9,675 nucleotides of DNA, taken from contig JABMQA010000966.1 of NCBI GenBank assembly GCA_013203545.1, forward strand, positions 1 to 9,675, in the 5' to 3' direction. The notes beneath the pieces are model-generated. The model saw nothing but the letters and a program-made list of their open reading frames with translations, had not been told where the DNA came from and searched no databases. A program made the position numbers and the translations under genes. Source of the DNA: Bacteroidota bacterium (GTDB taxonomy: Bacteria > Bacteroidota > Bacteroidia > Bacteroidales > 4484-276). Positions 1-7,199 of the stretch are shown here, piece by piece. Within the stretch, counting starts at the first letter, position 1, and the number at the start of each line of letters is the position of its first letter.

Positions 1-364
1 CCCGTGGATAGAGTCCCAGCCAAACCGACCCGAGTCCCAGATCAAAAGCCGATAGTAAAATATTTTGTGTGGCAGCCGAACAATTAATGGCCAGGTACCC
101 CTCCTCCTTCTCGATGGATTTGTCCCCACAAACCACGATGGCAAGCGGTGCTTCTTTCAGCATCTTTGCATACGGATGAAGTTCGGAAAGGTCATCCAGT
201 TTTTTGCGTTCATCCACCACAATAAAGTGCCAGGGCCGGTAATTTCGTGCTGAAGGTGCATACATGGCGGCTTCCAGAAGTTGATCTGTCTTTTCGGGTT
301 CAACCGGTTTTGTAATGTATTTCCGGATACTCCGGCGGTTAAGAATGGTAGTTATGGTTTGCAT
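1..364 (-). CDS. Nitroreductase-family FMN flavoprotein, C-terminus cut off by window edge
   Basis: The minus strand reads without a stop from an ATG at 364 to the window edge, giving 121 visible residues. Family hallmarks appear in order: the N-terminal RRSIRKY motif (residues 10-16), whose Arg and Ser residues usually contact FMN phosphate; APSARNYRPW (36-45), the usual 'APSA.N.QPW' flavin-contact segment with Arg in place of the common Gln; and a helix around 89-119 containing AATQNILLSAFDLGLGSVW, typical of the dimer-interface/flavin region. Known members are cytoplasmic homodimers that transfer hydride from NAD(P)H to nitroaromatics, quinones or flavins; the real substrate here cannot be told. 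Family members usually run 170-220 residues, so about a third or more is missing. There is no earlier in-frame ATG close by and no clear Shine-Dalgarno sequence. It is transcribed divergently from the beta-propeller gene at 796. The family call is firm; the specific function is not. Confidence 0.92.
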   Translation of the reverse strand, partial: MQTITTILNRRSIRKYITKPVEPEKTDQLLEAAMYAPSARNYRPWHFIVVDERKKLDDLSELHPYAKMLKEAPLAIVVCGDKSIEKEEGYLAINCSAATQNILLSAFDLGLGSVWLGLYPR

Positions 365-385
365 GATGATCAGATATTAAAGCAA

Positions 386-393
386 CAAAATTA
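386..393 (-). promoter_or_regulatory. Candidate Bacteroidota -7 element for the nitroreductase gene
   Basis: The minus strand reads TAATTTTG here, an exact match to the Bacteroidota housekeeping -7 consensus TAnnTTTG. It lies about 22 bases upstream of the ATG at 364, so the implied 5' leader would be short, about 15 bases. I do not find a well-spaced TTG/TTTG -33 element, and the surrounding DNA is AT-rich enough for chance matches. Confidence 0.35.
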
Positions 394-409
394 ATAAAAG
401 AAATTTTCT

Positions 410-417
410 TACATTTG
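410..417 (+). promoter_or_regulatory. Possible plus-strand -7 element (TACATTTG)
   Basis: TACATTTG matches TAnnTTTG exactly on the plus strand. If used, it would give a leader of about 370 bases before the ATG at 796, crossing the TG repeat. No convincing -33 partner is visible, so this may be a chance match in AT-rich DNA. Confidence 0.2.
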
Positions 418-630
418 AGCTGTCAATTTCAAAAAAAAACGCCCCATGAATTATTTATTTAATCATGTTATTTCGTTGTTTTGTTTACAACTAATTACCA
501 CGTTTTTTATCCACTGTGGTTTTGCACATAAATTGTTTCATGTGGTTTTAATTCAAGCCTCAATAATTTACTTTCAATACCTACACAACGCTTCATACAT
601 AATAGTAGAATCACGTAACTTACAGAATCC

Positions 631-648
631 TGTGTGTGTGTGTGTGTG
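631..648. repeat. (TG)9 dinucleotide microsatellite
   Basis: Nine uninterrupted TG units lie 148 bases upstream of the ATG at 796. Dinucleotide tracts of this length are uncommon in bacterial intergenic DNA and are prone to slipped-strand length change. The tract is outside any gene I accept, so any effect would be on promoter spacing or leader structure. Length variation between strains has not been shown. Confidence 0.95.
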
Positions 649-704
649 TAGATACGGCAGAAGTCCGCCAATATACTTTGCCCCTTAAATTTTCGAGAGC
701 CGTA

Positions 705-730
705 CCATGCTGTTGAACAGGCATGCATGG
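705..730. repeat. Imperfect inverted repeat upstream of the beta-propeller gene
   Basis: CCATGC (705-710) pairs with GCATGG (725-730). An overlapping alternative pairs CATGC-TGTT (706-714) with AACA-GCATG (716-719 and 721-725), symmetric about base 715 apart from one unpaired G at 720. It could be an operator-like site for a dimeric regulator or simply chance. It lies about 65-90 bases before the ATG at 796. No regulator gene is visible in the window. Confidence 0.35.
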
Positions 731-784
731 CACCAAATATTTATTAAAAACAACCCAAAAACCTTTCTTATAAAACTTATTTAA

Positions 785-810
785 AAAATACTAAAATGAA
801 AATACTAAAA
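785..810 (+). repeat. 14-nt tandem duplication spanning the start codon at 796
   Basis: AAAATACTAAAA occurs exactly at 785-796 and again at 799-810. The TG at 797-798 completes the start codon, so the unit is AAAATACTAAAATG repeated about 1.9 times. The second copy runs into AAAAG and so does not recreate an ATG. The unit is not a multiple of three. It makes the initiation region almost pure A/T, which fits the weakly structured, Shine-Dalgarno-poor starts common in Bacteroidota. Confidence 0.9.
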
Positions 811-3800
811 GAAATTTTTATTCTTACATTAATACCCTTACTATTTACATCTGCTTATGCCCAAAGCGATTTTACTGTAACCAAGGAAAATGTTGGTGGG
901 GATCAGGTAAAAATCCTGATCGAACATCAGAATGGAAAATACGCAGAGTACATTTTAAATGGAGACCAGGATGAGGTAAACGTAGACTTTATTAAAAATG
1001 TAATCCAGGATCACAGTCCGAGCGGTACACAAAACGATATCCTGCAAACAACAATAAAGCTGCCTTCGGATGAATATAGTTCTTCCCCAATTGAGTTTTT
1101 TGATGCCGGCTCAAAGATATATTGCTTCGGAGAGCGGGAAATCATGATAATTGATCCGGGAAGTGGTGAGATTACAAATACGATACCTTTGTCAAATACC
1201 GGTAATTTTAATATTAAGAGTTTGCTTTGCAATGTGCCGGTGAATAAATTCATTATAGGCAACAATTCTTCTCAAAGGCTCTATTGTTCAGATCCTGCAA
1301 ATCATTTTTATGTAGTCGATATGCAAACTGATCAGGTAGTGATTACACATTCACTATCTGAATACTCCGATCAATTATCAACCTCTGTTGCTTATAATGA
1401 GGTTGACGATGTTGTTTACTGGATGGTCAACTCCTGGGAAGCTACGAATGGGACCCAGATTAATATTTATGATGGCTATTCAGGGACTTTTATTGCTAAA
1501 CGCTATTTTAACCATGCTATATCAGATATGGAAGTGGAAAATGGCAATTTGTTTATAACTTCTAATGGTGGTTTAGAAAAATTAAATCCTTTAACACTAC
1601 AAACGATATTAACCTACACATTTCCAAATAGGGAATATCAAAAAATATTTAGGATTAATAATAATGAATTTGGTGTGAGTTATTATTACGATGACGGGGC
1701 CCCAAGCAAAAAGTTACAGCTCTTTGATGTAGCAACCATTGTTCCAATACAATACATTGGGGGTCCGACGAAATTAATTTATGGTATCTTGCATTATCAA
1801 CAGAACAATATTATTGTAAATTCCCAAGAGGGAGGGGTTACAAGTTTTTCTTTTTTTAACAAGAATGGCGGAATATATGAATATAGTGGGCAAACAATTT
1901 CCCTTACTGATCTTTATGCAAAAAAAATGCTTCTGAACACCAATGGTGATTATGCATATGTTGCCGGAATGGATTTAGGAAAAATAAATTTGGCTACCAA
2001 AACAATTCAAATGTCAAATAACCTTGGTGGATGTGAGTCATATGACCTATTGTTAATGGATCAAAATGGTACGGATGTTCTTTTCTCTGCAAATCCAAAG
2101 GAGGGCACCTACAGTAAACACAATCAGGATTGCAGTCAGAACATGGTGAAGCAATCCTCTTTTAGGACAAATGCTGGTTGCTACAATTACAATGAAAACA
2201 AAGCATATTTTGTAAACAGCAGGGTAAATTGGGAAAACTCAGGTTTGGCAATCGTTGATTGTACAACGGATGAAGTATCAGATATTCTTCAGCTTGGTAA
2301 ATTTCTGTTGCAAGCCGAATATAATTCAGAAACAAACAAAGTATTTGTTTCATCAAGAGACGATAGGAGACTTTTTGCAATTAACGGACAAACTGATGAG
2401 ATGATACACGCAATTATTTTGCAACATTGCCCGGAATATTTATGTAGCGCAGGCAATAAAATTGTATGTAAGACAAATTATCTAGGTGAGGATGTGATTT
2501 ATATTATCAACGCGGACAATTATAATATGGTTCAGCTAAACCTTCCAACATCGCTTGCAGGAAAGAAATGTTTCAAAATGATTCCTGACTTAAGTAATGA
2601 CAAACTTTATGTGTTATTAGGTAATGGTTTTACAAGTATCTTGACCATTAAGTTGTCAACATCCTCGATTGATCAGATTAACACCTATACGCTATTGGAT
2701 GGATATGACTTAGAATACAATCGTGAAGAAGAACTACTATATCTGGCTAACCTGAGAGTTCCGTATTTTTTTATTATCGATCCATCCGACCTTTCTATTG
2801 TTGAAACCGTCGATTTTACAAATGAGCAAAAGTTTTCATCATTAGATATTGATGTAGATTATTACAGAAACAAAGCCTACCTAACCTGTGGCCAGGAAAT
2901 AATCAGCGGAACCTTTCTAAAACACTTGGTAATCATCAATTTGGAAGATTATTCATATGAAACCATTGAAAATGATGGTGTAAAGAGCTCACTTGCTTTT
3001 AATGAAATAAATGAACGCTTTTATTACAATACCCTGGTGAGTGATCAAAGCAACTTCAATGAACTATCTTTGGGGATAAAAGATGGATTGGATGATGCTG
3101 ATTTGGACAAGGTTAATACCCAAAACATATTAAATAGGGCATATACTGTGGGGTCAAGATATGATGACCTCCATCCGGTACTAAACGCACCTGAAAACAA
3201 AATCTACTGGCCCAACGGTGATTTCTCAAACATCAGCGTTATAAAGGGATACACCGACAAACTCGCCCTGCAGGAAGGGTGGAACTGGAAAAGCTTCCCG
3301 CGAATGGAAAGGACCGGGAACAACCCGGACTTTTCTCAGACAATTTTGAGCCGTATCAATTATTTCCCTCAACTTGAGCTATACTTAATAGAAGATTTTG
3401 ATGAAGATCCTTACAAAAGATTTTTAAACATGACCTGGGATGGATTCCTGGACGATGTTTTTAGTACAAAAGGGTATAAACTTGATATGACACTTTTGGA
3501 TAGTCCTCAGCCTGATATTGCATTGCATGGAGCCAAATTGGATCCGGCCACTCCGATCACGCTATACCCCAACCAGGAAAACTGGGTGGGATATTTTATC
3601 GGGGAACCGCAGGATTCCGAAGATGCCATTTCCGAAGATGTATTCGAACATATTACCTACCTGAAGGCCCAGTACTGGTCTATGACGCGCCAGGGAACCG
3701 AGCCATATACCTGGTTTATCAAAGGCCGTGTTACTCCAATTCACTATGGCGATATGGTTATCATCGAAGTGGATTCGCAACAATCCCTGGTATGGAACAA

Positions 3801-4476
3801 TCCTGAAGAGTCGGCCGAAGAGGTGGAATCGCTGTCAACGGAATACTACAGTTTTACCGAACAGGCCGATTACCTGCCTATTTTTGTCGAAACCGATTCA
3901 ACCAGCGACATACAGGAAATTGCGGTGCTTGCCGGTAACGAGGTAGTTGGCGCTGCTGTGCGACTTCCCGGTGACACCCTCATGGAAGTAAACGCTTACC
4001 TGGAAGAGGTGCCTGCAGGAACACCCCTGGAGCTGGAAACCTGGACGGGCCTAAAATCACAACCTGTACAAGTGGGCGATTATGCCGTGAAAAACCAGAA
4101 CACCGGGATGTACGAAAACCGTATCATTTACAAAGGCGAAAGGGCCAAATACCATGTAGTTTCGCTCAAAGCAGGGCAGGTTGAACCAATCTTCGAAAAT
4201 GTGAGCAATGCAAGCTGTTCGCCCAATCCTTTCGGCAACGAAACCCTGTTTACATTCAACCTGAATACCGATGGCCATGTAAACCTGACGGTTTACGACC
4301 TGGAAGGAAAACGGGTGCGTGAAATACTCAACGGGCATTTCCCTGCAGGATATTATGAAGCGCCCTGGAACGGAAAGAATGCCGCGGGCATGCAAATGCA
4401 AAACGGCATTTATGTGTACAAGCTTATCACCGGGAATGGATTTGAAGTTTCCGGGAAAGTCGTGTTGATCAAATAA
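796..4476 (+). CDS. Secreted multi-repeat beta-propeller-type protein with T9SS type-A sorting domain
   Basis: The 1226-residue product begins with a Sec signal peptide (hydrophobic core near 7-20, probable cleavage after AYA at 20-22). From about 23 to 815 it carries degenerate YVTN/WD-like beta-propeller repeats of the 'YN...NKVYV...I.' kind, for example YNSETNKVFVSS, YNREEELLYLAN and FNEINERFYYN. A second module begins near 818 with GWNWKSFPRM and includes EIAVLAGNEVVGAAV, a segment I associate with Bacteroidota surface proteins. Residues about 1140-1226 are a T9SS type-A sorting domain: SPNPF at 1142-1146, a VYDLEGKRV strand, a GIYVYKL strand and a final KVVLIK. By family knowledge the tail directs outer-membrane translocation and surface attachment or release. 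Ligand and function are unknown; no catalytic motif is evident. Codon use changes sharply near base 3180, between the propeller and GWNW modules. A strong terminator follows the stop. Confidence 0.9.
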   Translation: MKILKEIFILTLIPLLFTSAYAQSDFTVTKENVGGDQVKILIEHQNGKYAEYILNGDQDEVNVDFIKNVIQDHSPSGTQNDILQTTIKLPSDEYSSSPIEFFDAGSKIYCFGEREIMIIDPGSGEITNTIPLSNTGNFNIKSLLCNVPVNKFIIGNNSSQRLYCSDPANHFYVVDMQTDQVVITHSLSEYSDQLSTSVAYNEVDDVVYWMVNSWEATNGTQINIYDGYSGTFIAKRYFNHAISDMEVENGNLFITSNGGLEKLNPLTLQTILTYTFPNREYQKIFRINNNEFGVSYYYDDGAPSKKLQLFDVATIVPIQYIGGPTKLIYGILHYQQNNIIVNSQEGGVTSFSFFNKNGGIYEYSGQTISLTDLYAKKMLLNTNGDYAYVAGMDLGKINLATKTIQMSNNLGGCESYDLLLMDQNGTDVLFSANPKEGTYSKHNQDCSQNMVKQSSFRTNAGCYNYNENKAYFVNSRVNWENSGLAIVDCTTDEVSDILQLGKFLLQAEYNSETNKVFVSSRDDRRLFAINGQTDEMIHAIILQHCPEYLCSAGNKIVCKTNYLGEDVIYIINADNYNMVQLNLPTSLAGKKCFKMIPDLSNDKLYVLLGNGFTSILTIKLSTSSIDQINTYTLLDGYDLEYNREEELLYLANLRVPYFFIIDPSDLSIVETVDFTNEQKFSSLDIDVDYYRNKAYLTCGQEIISGTFLKHLVIINLEDYSYETIENDGVKSSLAFNEINERFYYNTLVSDQSNFNELSLGIKDGLDDADLDKVNTQNILNRAYTVGSRYDDLHPVLNAPENKIYWPNGDFSNISVIKGYTDKLALQEGWNWKSFPRMERTGNNPDFSQTILSRINYFPQLELYLIEDFDEDPYKRFLNMTWDGFLDDVFSTKGYKLDMTLLDSPQPDIALHGAKLDPATPITLYPNQENWVGYFIGEPQDSEDAISEDVFEHITYLKAQYWSMTRQGTEPYTWFIKGRVTPIHYGDMVIIEVDSQQSLVWNNPEESAEEVESLSTEYYSFTEQADYLPIFVETDSTSDIQEIAVLAGNEVVGAAVRLPGDTLMEVNAYLEEVPAGTPLELETWTGLKSQPVQVGDYAVKNQNTGMYENRIIYKGERAKYHVVSLKAGQVEPIFENVSNASCSPNPFGNETLFTFNLNTDGHVNLTVYDLEGKRVREILNGHFPAGYYEAPWNGKNAAGMQMQNGIYVYKLITGNGFEVSGKVVLIK

Positions 4477-4491
4477 TCTGATAAAATGAAC

Positions 4492-4549
4492 AAAGGTTTC
4501 CCGCAGAATAAGCTCATTCAAGAAGAAATCATTTGCGGGAAACCTTTTT
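4492..4549 (+). terminator. Intrinsic terminator after the beta-propeller gene
   Basis: A perfect 14-bp inverted repeat pairs AAAGGTTTCCCGCA (4492-4505) with TGCGGGAAACCTTT (4534-4547). The plus strand then ends in a run of five T (4545-4549), partly inside the stem. It starts 15 bases after the TAA at 4474-4476. The 28-base loop is longer than in typical intrinsic terminators. The location suggests the downstream beta-helix gene is transcribed separately or only by read-through. Confidence 0.75.
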
Positions 4550-4661
4550 AACACCATTAATACAGTATTGATACTATGAAAAATGCGCAACCAGCTTATC
4601 ACTTTTCAACATCTGAAAAATCCTATTTTATGGACAATCTATTTCAGAATTTTTCTCACAA

Positions 4662-4682
4662 CTCAGCCAACATCTCAGCCAA
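4662..4682 (+). repeat. Short direct repeat just upstream of the beta-helix gene start
   Basis: CTCAGCCAA occurs at 4662-4670 and again at 4674-4682, separated by three bases and ending one base before the ATG at 4684. A second small tandem, CTCTCAC x2, follows at 4696-4709 inside the signal-peptide codons. Both are part of a G-poor, pyrimidine-rich stretch. No function is known. Confidence 0.6.
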
Positions 4683-4683
4683 A

Positions 4684-7107
4684 ATGAATACTCATCTCTC
4701 ACCTCTCACTTCTCGTTTCTTTCCCTATTTACTCATAACACTTCTTACTACCTTCTTCCTACTACCTACTTCATCCCAATCCACTATCCTCACCGTTAAA
4801 CAGGACGGCACCGGCGACTTCACCGTCATCCAGGAAGCATATCTCTCAGCTTCCTCTGGTGATACGTTACTGGTTTGGCCAGGAACCTATTATGAAAACC
4901 TTCATGTTACCGATCCCAATAAAGACATTACCATTGCCAGCCTTTACTTAACCACGTTGGACAGAAGTTACATCAACAGTACGATAATAGATGGAAATAA
5001 TAACGGTAGTTGTATTGCCATGTATCCAGAAGGGGAGCCCATCATCTGCATTAATGGTTTTACCCTCCAAAACGGGAGCGGGTATGGCGATAGAATAGTA
5101 GGCGGGGCGATATATGTAAACAATCCAAACCCGAAAATTGAAAACAATATAATAAAGGATTGCTTTGCACTAACCGGTGGTGGGATGTACTTATATGACA
5201 CCGAGACTACTTTATCCGGTAACATCATTAAGAACAACCACAGTAATTCATTTGGCGGCGGGATCTTTTTAGCATATAATGCAACAATTGTTTTTGACAC
5301 AATTTTAAAGAACTCCGTTTTCCTTAATTATGCCGGATGGGGAGCTGATGTTTGCAAAACAATGTTCTGCCCTGAACTGTACATCGTTGTTGATACAATG
5401 ACTGTACTAAATCCCGATGTGCATTTTATATTATCCTATGACGATTATGGCTTCCCGATGGATGATATTTCTATTTCGATAGAAAACGCAAAAATTACCC
5501 CGATCGATAACGATTTGTATGTAAACCCAACCACAGGAAACAATAGCAATAGCGGGTTATCACCGGAGGAAGCATTAAAAACGATTGCCTTTGCCCTGAA
5601 AAAAATATATCCAGACTCATTGAACCCAAACTCCATCATACTTTCAAACGGCACTTATGCATTATCTACTAATGGTGAAAAACTACCGGTTAGTGCCAGA
5701 AGTTATGTTTCAATTCTTGGAACCCATAAAGATAGCACTATTGTGGATGCAGAGCATTTGACAAAAATCTTCAACAGTTCAAATGGAATGAAAAATTATC
5801 AGGTTTCAAATATTAGCTTTATAAATGGCTTCGGAAATCATTATAATATTTCAAATATGGCAGGATTATACCTAAGTTATAATGAGAACATTATGTTTAA
5901 CAATATTTCTGTATCTAATAACATAAGCTCAGTATCACCCGGTATAGTTTCATTTCACGGCAACAATACCAATATATACAATTCAGAATTTGCGAATAAC
6001 CAGGGAGGATGGCCTGTTCAAATTGGAAATACTTCTTGTTCAGGATACCAAAACACTATAATGAATTGCATTGTCAATAATAATGGCCCTGATGATCAAC
6101 CGATCATTGGGATGGGAGGAGGAATAAGTATAAATGGAAGTAGTAGCATACCGGATGCATTCTTAGCAATTCTACTAAATGTGCAAATTACAGAAAACCT
6201 TAACACCAATGACCCAATGTACTTATCAGGAACTACAGGATTAAAGATAAATAATCATTCAAAATGTTTTCTCATAAATGCTACAATAGGCAACAATATA
6301 AATATTCGTGAAATGGGTGGAGCTGTTGGGGTTGATGACGGTGGGATATTAGAAGTATATAATTCAATATTTTATAAAGATTCTGTTATTGAGATGAACT
6401 TAGGTGCTGCTTGGGGTTCAAATTTTCCCGCCACCGCCAACATCGCCTACTCCAATATCGAAGGCGGTGAGGGTGAAATCATGAACTGGTACAACCAACA
6501 CACCCTCAACTGGCTGGACGGCAATATGGATGAAGACCCTTTATGGGCCGGAACAGGTGATACGGCTTACTACCTCCTGCCGGGATCACCCTGCATCAAT
6601 GCCGGTACGCCCATGTATGAAGAAGGGATGGATTATCCTTATATCAAAATGGAAGGTGAAAAAATTGTGCTTTACAAATACGATGGGGATACCATCCATC
6701 TGCCGGCAACCGACCTGGCAGGAAAGCCCCGTATCTCCGGCGGCAGGATCGATATGGGCGCCTATGAGTACCAGGATACTACAACAGGCATAGACAGCCC
6801 GGATAAAATCAACCGGGAGGATAAGAAAGTACAGGTTTATCCCAATCCCTTTTCGGCCCACACCTTCATCACCTTCCGCATGCAAAACCAGGGAAATATA
6901 GTAGTGAAAATCAGCGACATCAACGGCAGGCCCGTTAAAACCCTGATGGACGCCAAAATTTCAAAGGGTGAATATAACATGACCTGGAAGGGGGATGATG
7001 ACTATGGCACTATTGTGAAAAAAGGGACTTACATGGTTACTTTTTATCTGAACGGCACTCCGGTGGAGACGGTGAAGGTGGTGAAAAGGAATTCCCGCAG
7101 GTTTTAA
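4684..7107 (+). CDS. Secreted right-handed beta-helix protein with T9SS type-A sorting domain
   Basis: I chose the ATG at 4684 (807 residues) because it places a good signal peptide at the N-terminus: Arg11, a hydrophobic core at 12-28, and likely cleavage near TSS/Q at 31-32. In-frame ATGs at 4576 and 4630 would add 36 or 18 residues that hide the signal. Residues about 35-275 are a pectin-lyase-like beta-helix opening with VKQDGTGDFTVIQEA and SGDTLLVWPGTYYEN. A DUF1565-type segment begins at about 277 (LYVNPTTGNNSNSGLSPEEA) and leads into a second beta-helix with repeated N-N-x-I steps. DLAGKPRISGGRIDMGAYEY (677-696) is the usual closing motif of such proteins. The T9SS tail runs from about 716 (YPNPF at 719-723) to the end. 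No polysaccharide-lyase catalytic set is recognisable, so adhesion, carbohydrate binding or degradation are all possible. Base composition is mosaic, with an AT-rich core. Confidence 0.9.
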   Translation: MNTHLSPLTSRFFPYLLITLLTTFFLLPTSSQSTILTVKQDGTGDFTVIQEAYLSASSGDTLLVWPGTYYENLHVTDPNKDITIASLYLTTLDRSYINSTIIDGNNNGSCIAMYPEGEPIICINGFTLQNGSGYGDRIVGGAIYVNNPNPKIENNIIKDCFALTGGGMYLYDTETTLSGNIIKNNHSNSFGGGIFLAYNATIVFDTILKNSVFLNYAGWGADVCKTMFCPELYIVVDTMTVLNPDVHFILSYDDYGFPMDDISISIENAKITPIDNDLYVNPTTGNNSNSGLSPEEALKTIAFALKKIYPDSLNPNSIILSNGTYALSTNGEKLPVSARSYVSILGTHKDSTIVDAEHLTKIFNSSNGMKNYQVSNISFINGFGNHYNISNMAGLYLSYNENIMFNNISVSNNISSVSPGIVSFHGNNTNIYNSEFANNQGGWPVQIGNTSCSGYQNTIMNCIVNNNGPDDQPIIGMGGGISINGSSSIPDAFLAILLNVQITENLNTNDPMYLSGTTGLKINNHSKCFLINATIGNNINIREMGGAVGVDDGGILEVYNSIFYKDSVIEMNLGAAWGSNFPATANIAYSNIEGGEGEIMNWYNQHTLNWLDGNMDEDPLWAGTGDTAYYLLPGSPCINAGTPMYEEGMDYPYIKMEGEKIVLYKYDGDTIHLPATDLAGKPRISGGRIDMGAYEYQDTTTGIDSPDKINREDKKVQVYPNPFSAHTFITFRMQNQGNIVVKISDINGRPVKTLMDAKISKGEYNMTWKGDDDYGTIVKKGTYMVTFYLNGTPVETVKVVKRNSRRF
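4687..4794 (+). other. Nearly G-free, C/T-rich stretch over the signal-peptide codons
   Basis: Between the ATG at 4684 and base 4795 the plus strand contains a single G (4715) in 108 bases, with C and T dominating. Extending back to 4634 there are only five G in 161 bases. The resulting mRNA would be little structured. C-rich, G-poor unstructured RNA is the known character of Rho-utilisation sites, and low structure also helps initiation where Shine-Dalgarno sequences are absent. The composition is a direct observation; either role is inference. Confidence 0.6.
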
Positions 7108-7136
7108 TTTTTAAATCTCCATATGCAGAAATCAAA

Positions 7137-7163
7137 TTTGCGGCACTGCGCCTTTGCAAGAAA
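7137..7163 (+). repeat. Octamer repeat cluster A (CTTTGCGN type)
   Basis: Three octamers in register, TTTGCGGC, ACTGCGCC and TTTGCAAG, are followed by AAA. They lie between the convergent ends of the beta-helix gene and the 25-residue-repeat gene. The pattern matches clusters B (7625-7656, inverted) and C (7740-7755). The GAAA-like end points toward the repeat-protein gene. Confidence 0.6.
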
Positions 7164-7199
7164 CCAAATTCATCCTTCAATGCATCACATACATTCCCA

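Larger units (their letters stand above)
365..795. other. Divergent AT-rich intergenic region, no credible gene
   Basis: This stretch separates the divergent nitroreductase and beta-propeller genes. It contains an A9 homopolymer (431-439), a (TG)9 tract (631-648), an imperfect palindrome (705-730) and the AT-rich leader of the gene at 796. Small open frames exist on both strands (446-688 plus, 507-728 minus). Their translations are low-complexity, show no motif, and one encodes the TG tract as a Cys-Val run, so I do not call them genes. The nearest -7-like string for the plus-strand gene is TATACTTTG at 672-680, which has one base too many between TA and TTTG. The start of transcription of the 796 gene is therefore unresolved. 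Confidence 0.7.

Noticed and set aside
446..688. 80-codon open frame on the plus strand in the intergenic region
   Set aside because: It runs through the TG microsatellite as a Cys-Val run, has no recognisable domain, and lies in AT-rich DNA where such frames are expected by chance.
507..728. 73-codon open frame on the minus strand in the same region
   Set aside because: It encodes the TG tract as Thr-His repeats, shows no motif, and overlaps the palindrome; no leader or neighbour supports it.
4057..4602. 181-codon minus-strand open frame opposite the end of the beta-propeller gene
   Set aside because: It is antisense to a clearly coding T9SS domain and crosses the terminator hairpin; its translation has no coherent domain.
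4576..4683. Longer N-terminus for the beta-helix protein (ATG at 4576 or 4630)
   Set aside because: The extra 18-36 residues are polar and would bury the signal peptide that a T9SS cargo needs; the ATG at 4684 gives a normal signal sequence.
7092..7100. TTCCCGCAG shared with the terminator stem at 4498-4506
   Set aside because: A single 9-base match with no matching second arm at 7100-7140; most likely coincidence.
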